From Roseovarius sp. (GTDB lineage Bacteria > Pseudomonadota > Alphaproteobacteria > Rhodobacterales > Rhodobacteraceae), in NCBI GenBank assembly GCA_029212365.1, contig JARGOC010000001.1, positions 186,001 through 250,000 on the forward strand: a stretch of 64,000 nucleotides of DNA, given 5' to 3'. Position numbers and translations under genes: made by a program. Below, one piece after another: positions 63,424-64,000 of the stretch. The notes under the pieces are model-generated. The model did not search any database and was not told the DNA's origin. It worked only from the letters and a program-made list of their open reading frames with translations. Position 1 is the stretch's first letter; each line of letters opens with the position of its first letter.

Positions 63424-64000
63424 ATGACTGAACCGACTTTGGCGAAAGCCCTGATTGATGGCTTTCAACACCATGATATCAAGCGCATATTCGGCGTTCC
63501 CGGTGGAGGTTCCGCCCTCCCCATCATTGATGCCGCGCGCGAAGTGGGGATTGATTTTATCCTGGCGCGCAGCGAAATGTCGGCGTCCATTATGGCGGCG
63601 GTAACGGGCGAAATTTCCGGCGCGCCGGGGGTGGTTTTGGCCTGTTGTGGCCCTGGTGCCTCCAGCCTTGCCACCGGCACGGCCTATGCCAGCCTGGAAC
63701 AGGCGCCGATGCTGGTGCTGACCGATGGCCCGGCGGCATCGCTGCATCAGCGGTATGACCAGAACGCCCTGTTTGCGCCAATCACCAAACATCAGGGGCG
63801 GTTAAGCCCCGAAGGCGCAGTTGGCGACATCGAAGACGTTCTGTCTCTGACCAAAGAGGCCCCGCTGGGGCCGGTGCAGATGAACATCAACGCCACAGGG
63901 GCCATCACGCCTGTCAGCGATGGCAAGCGCCAAGTGACGCGGCCAGCGCCAGTGACATCCGGGTCGCCGGAGGAGGTGCGCGCGTTGTTGGAAGAAGCGC
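63424..64000 (+). CDS. Thiamine-diphosphate-dependent enzyme (N-terminal part)
   Basis: The open end of a ThDP enzyme of the acetolactate synthase/benzoylformate decarboxylase superfamily; 192 codons are visible. The pyrimidine-binding domain shows DIKRIFGVPGGGSALPIIDA, LARSEMSASIMAAVTGE with the cofactor-activating Glu, and CCGPGASSLATGTAYASLEQ. The PP domain is beyond the window, so decarboxylase, ligase or synthase activity cannot be separated. It starts two bases after the RraA-family stop, so the pair is probably one operon in a catabolic pathway. Confidence 0.85.
   Translation, partial: MTEPTLAKALIDGFQHHDIKRIFGVPGGGSALPIIDAAREVGIDFILARSEMSASIMAAVTGEISGAPGVVLACCGPGASSLATGTAYASLEQAPMLVLTDGPAASLHQRYDQNALFAPITKHQGRLSPEGAVGDIEDVLSLTKEAPLGPVQMNINATGAITPVSDGKRQVTRPAPVTSGSPEEVRALLEEA

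Overview
The window looks like a chromosomal segment from an alphaproteobacterium of the Roseobacter group (Rhodobacterales). The clues are the flaA-flaF-flbT-DUF1217 flagellin block, the neighbourhood ubiB-ubiE-mutM-enoyl-CoA hydratase-rpsT-dnaA-dnaN-recF-gyrB, a C4-dicarboxylate TRAP transporter with a DctB/DctD-like two-component pair, a Hint-domain protein, and many small DUF families common in that group. This assignment rests on remembered protein families, not on a search. I found no rRNA, tRNA, CRISPR array, intact insertion sequence or prophage.

Layout. 1-7481: flagellar genes. These are the start of flgB, fliI, a minus-strand block (FlgJ-like rod-binding protein, FlgN-like protein, flagellin, FlaF, FlbT, DUF1217 protein), then fliK-flgD. 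7567-11939: a small-molecule phosphotransferase, then a YjbE-like exported peptide facing a yjbH-yjbF pair, which resembles the enterobacterial yjbEFGH exopolysaccharide locus without yjbG. 12074-23826: ubiquinone synthesis (ubiB, ubiE), DNA repair (mutM), an enoyl-CoA hydratase, S20, and the replication set dnaA, dnaN, recF, gyrB. 23979-31765: sensor kinase, degenerate NtrC-type regulator, membrane acyltransferase, and dctP-dctQ-dctM. 31851-40719: an anchored RTX-repeat protein, rpsO, an unknown gene, pnp with a structured leader, a nested inverted repeat, a Hint-domain protein, a divergent Lrp regulator/alanine dehydrogenase pair, and aroC.

40907-49322 is the most interesting part. It holds three transglutaminase-like proteins (one a 1108-residue fusion to DUF2126), an alpha-E protein, a circularly permuted ATP-grasp protein, and Anbu, a bacterial relative of the proteasome beta subunit. 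Comparative genomics has linked these families and suggested a peptide-ligation/peptide-cleavage pathway, but to my knowledge its substrate is not established. All three transglutaminase domains keep Cys-His-Asp and Anbu keeps Thr-Asp-Lys, so the set looks catalytically competent.

49323-64000: a decayed short-chain dehydrogenase remnant, an EamA exporter, HU, AMP nucleosidase, a VOC protein, an NAD-dependent epimerase-like protein, several small membrane or DUF proteins, a class V aminotransferase, N-formylglutamate amidohydrolase, pyruvate kinase, rpmI-rplT, a probable 47-residue gene, and finally a BadI/MenB-like crotonase divergent from an RraA-family aldolase and a ThDP enzyme that runs off the end. 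That last group looks like a small catabolic cluster.
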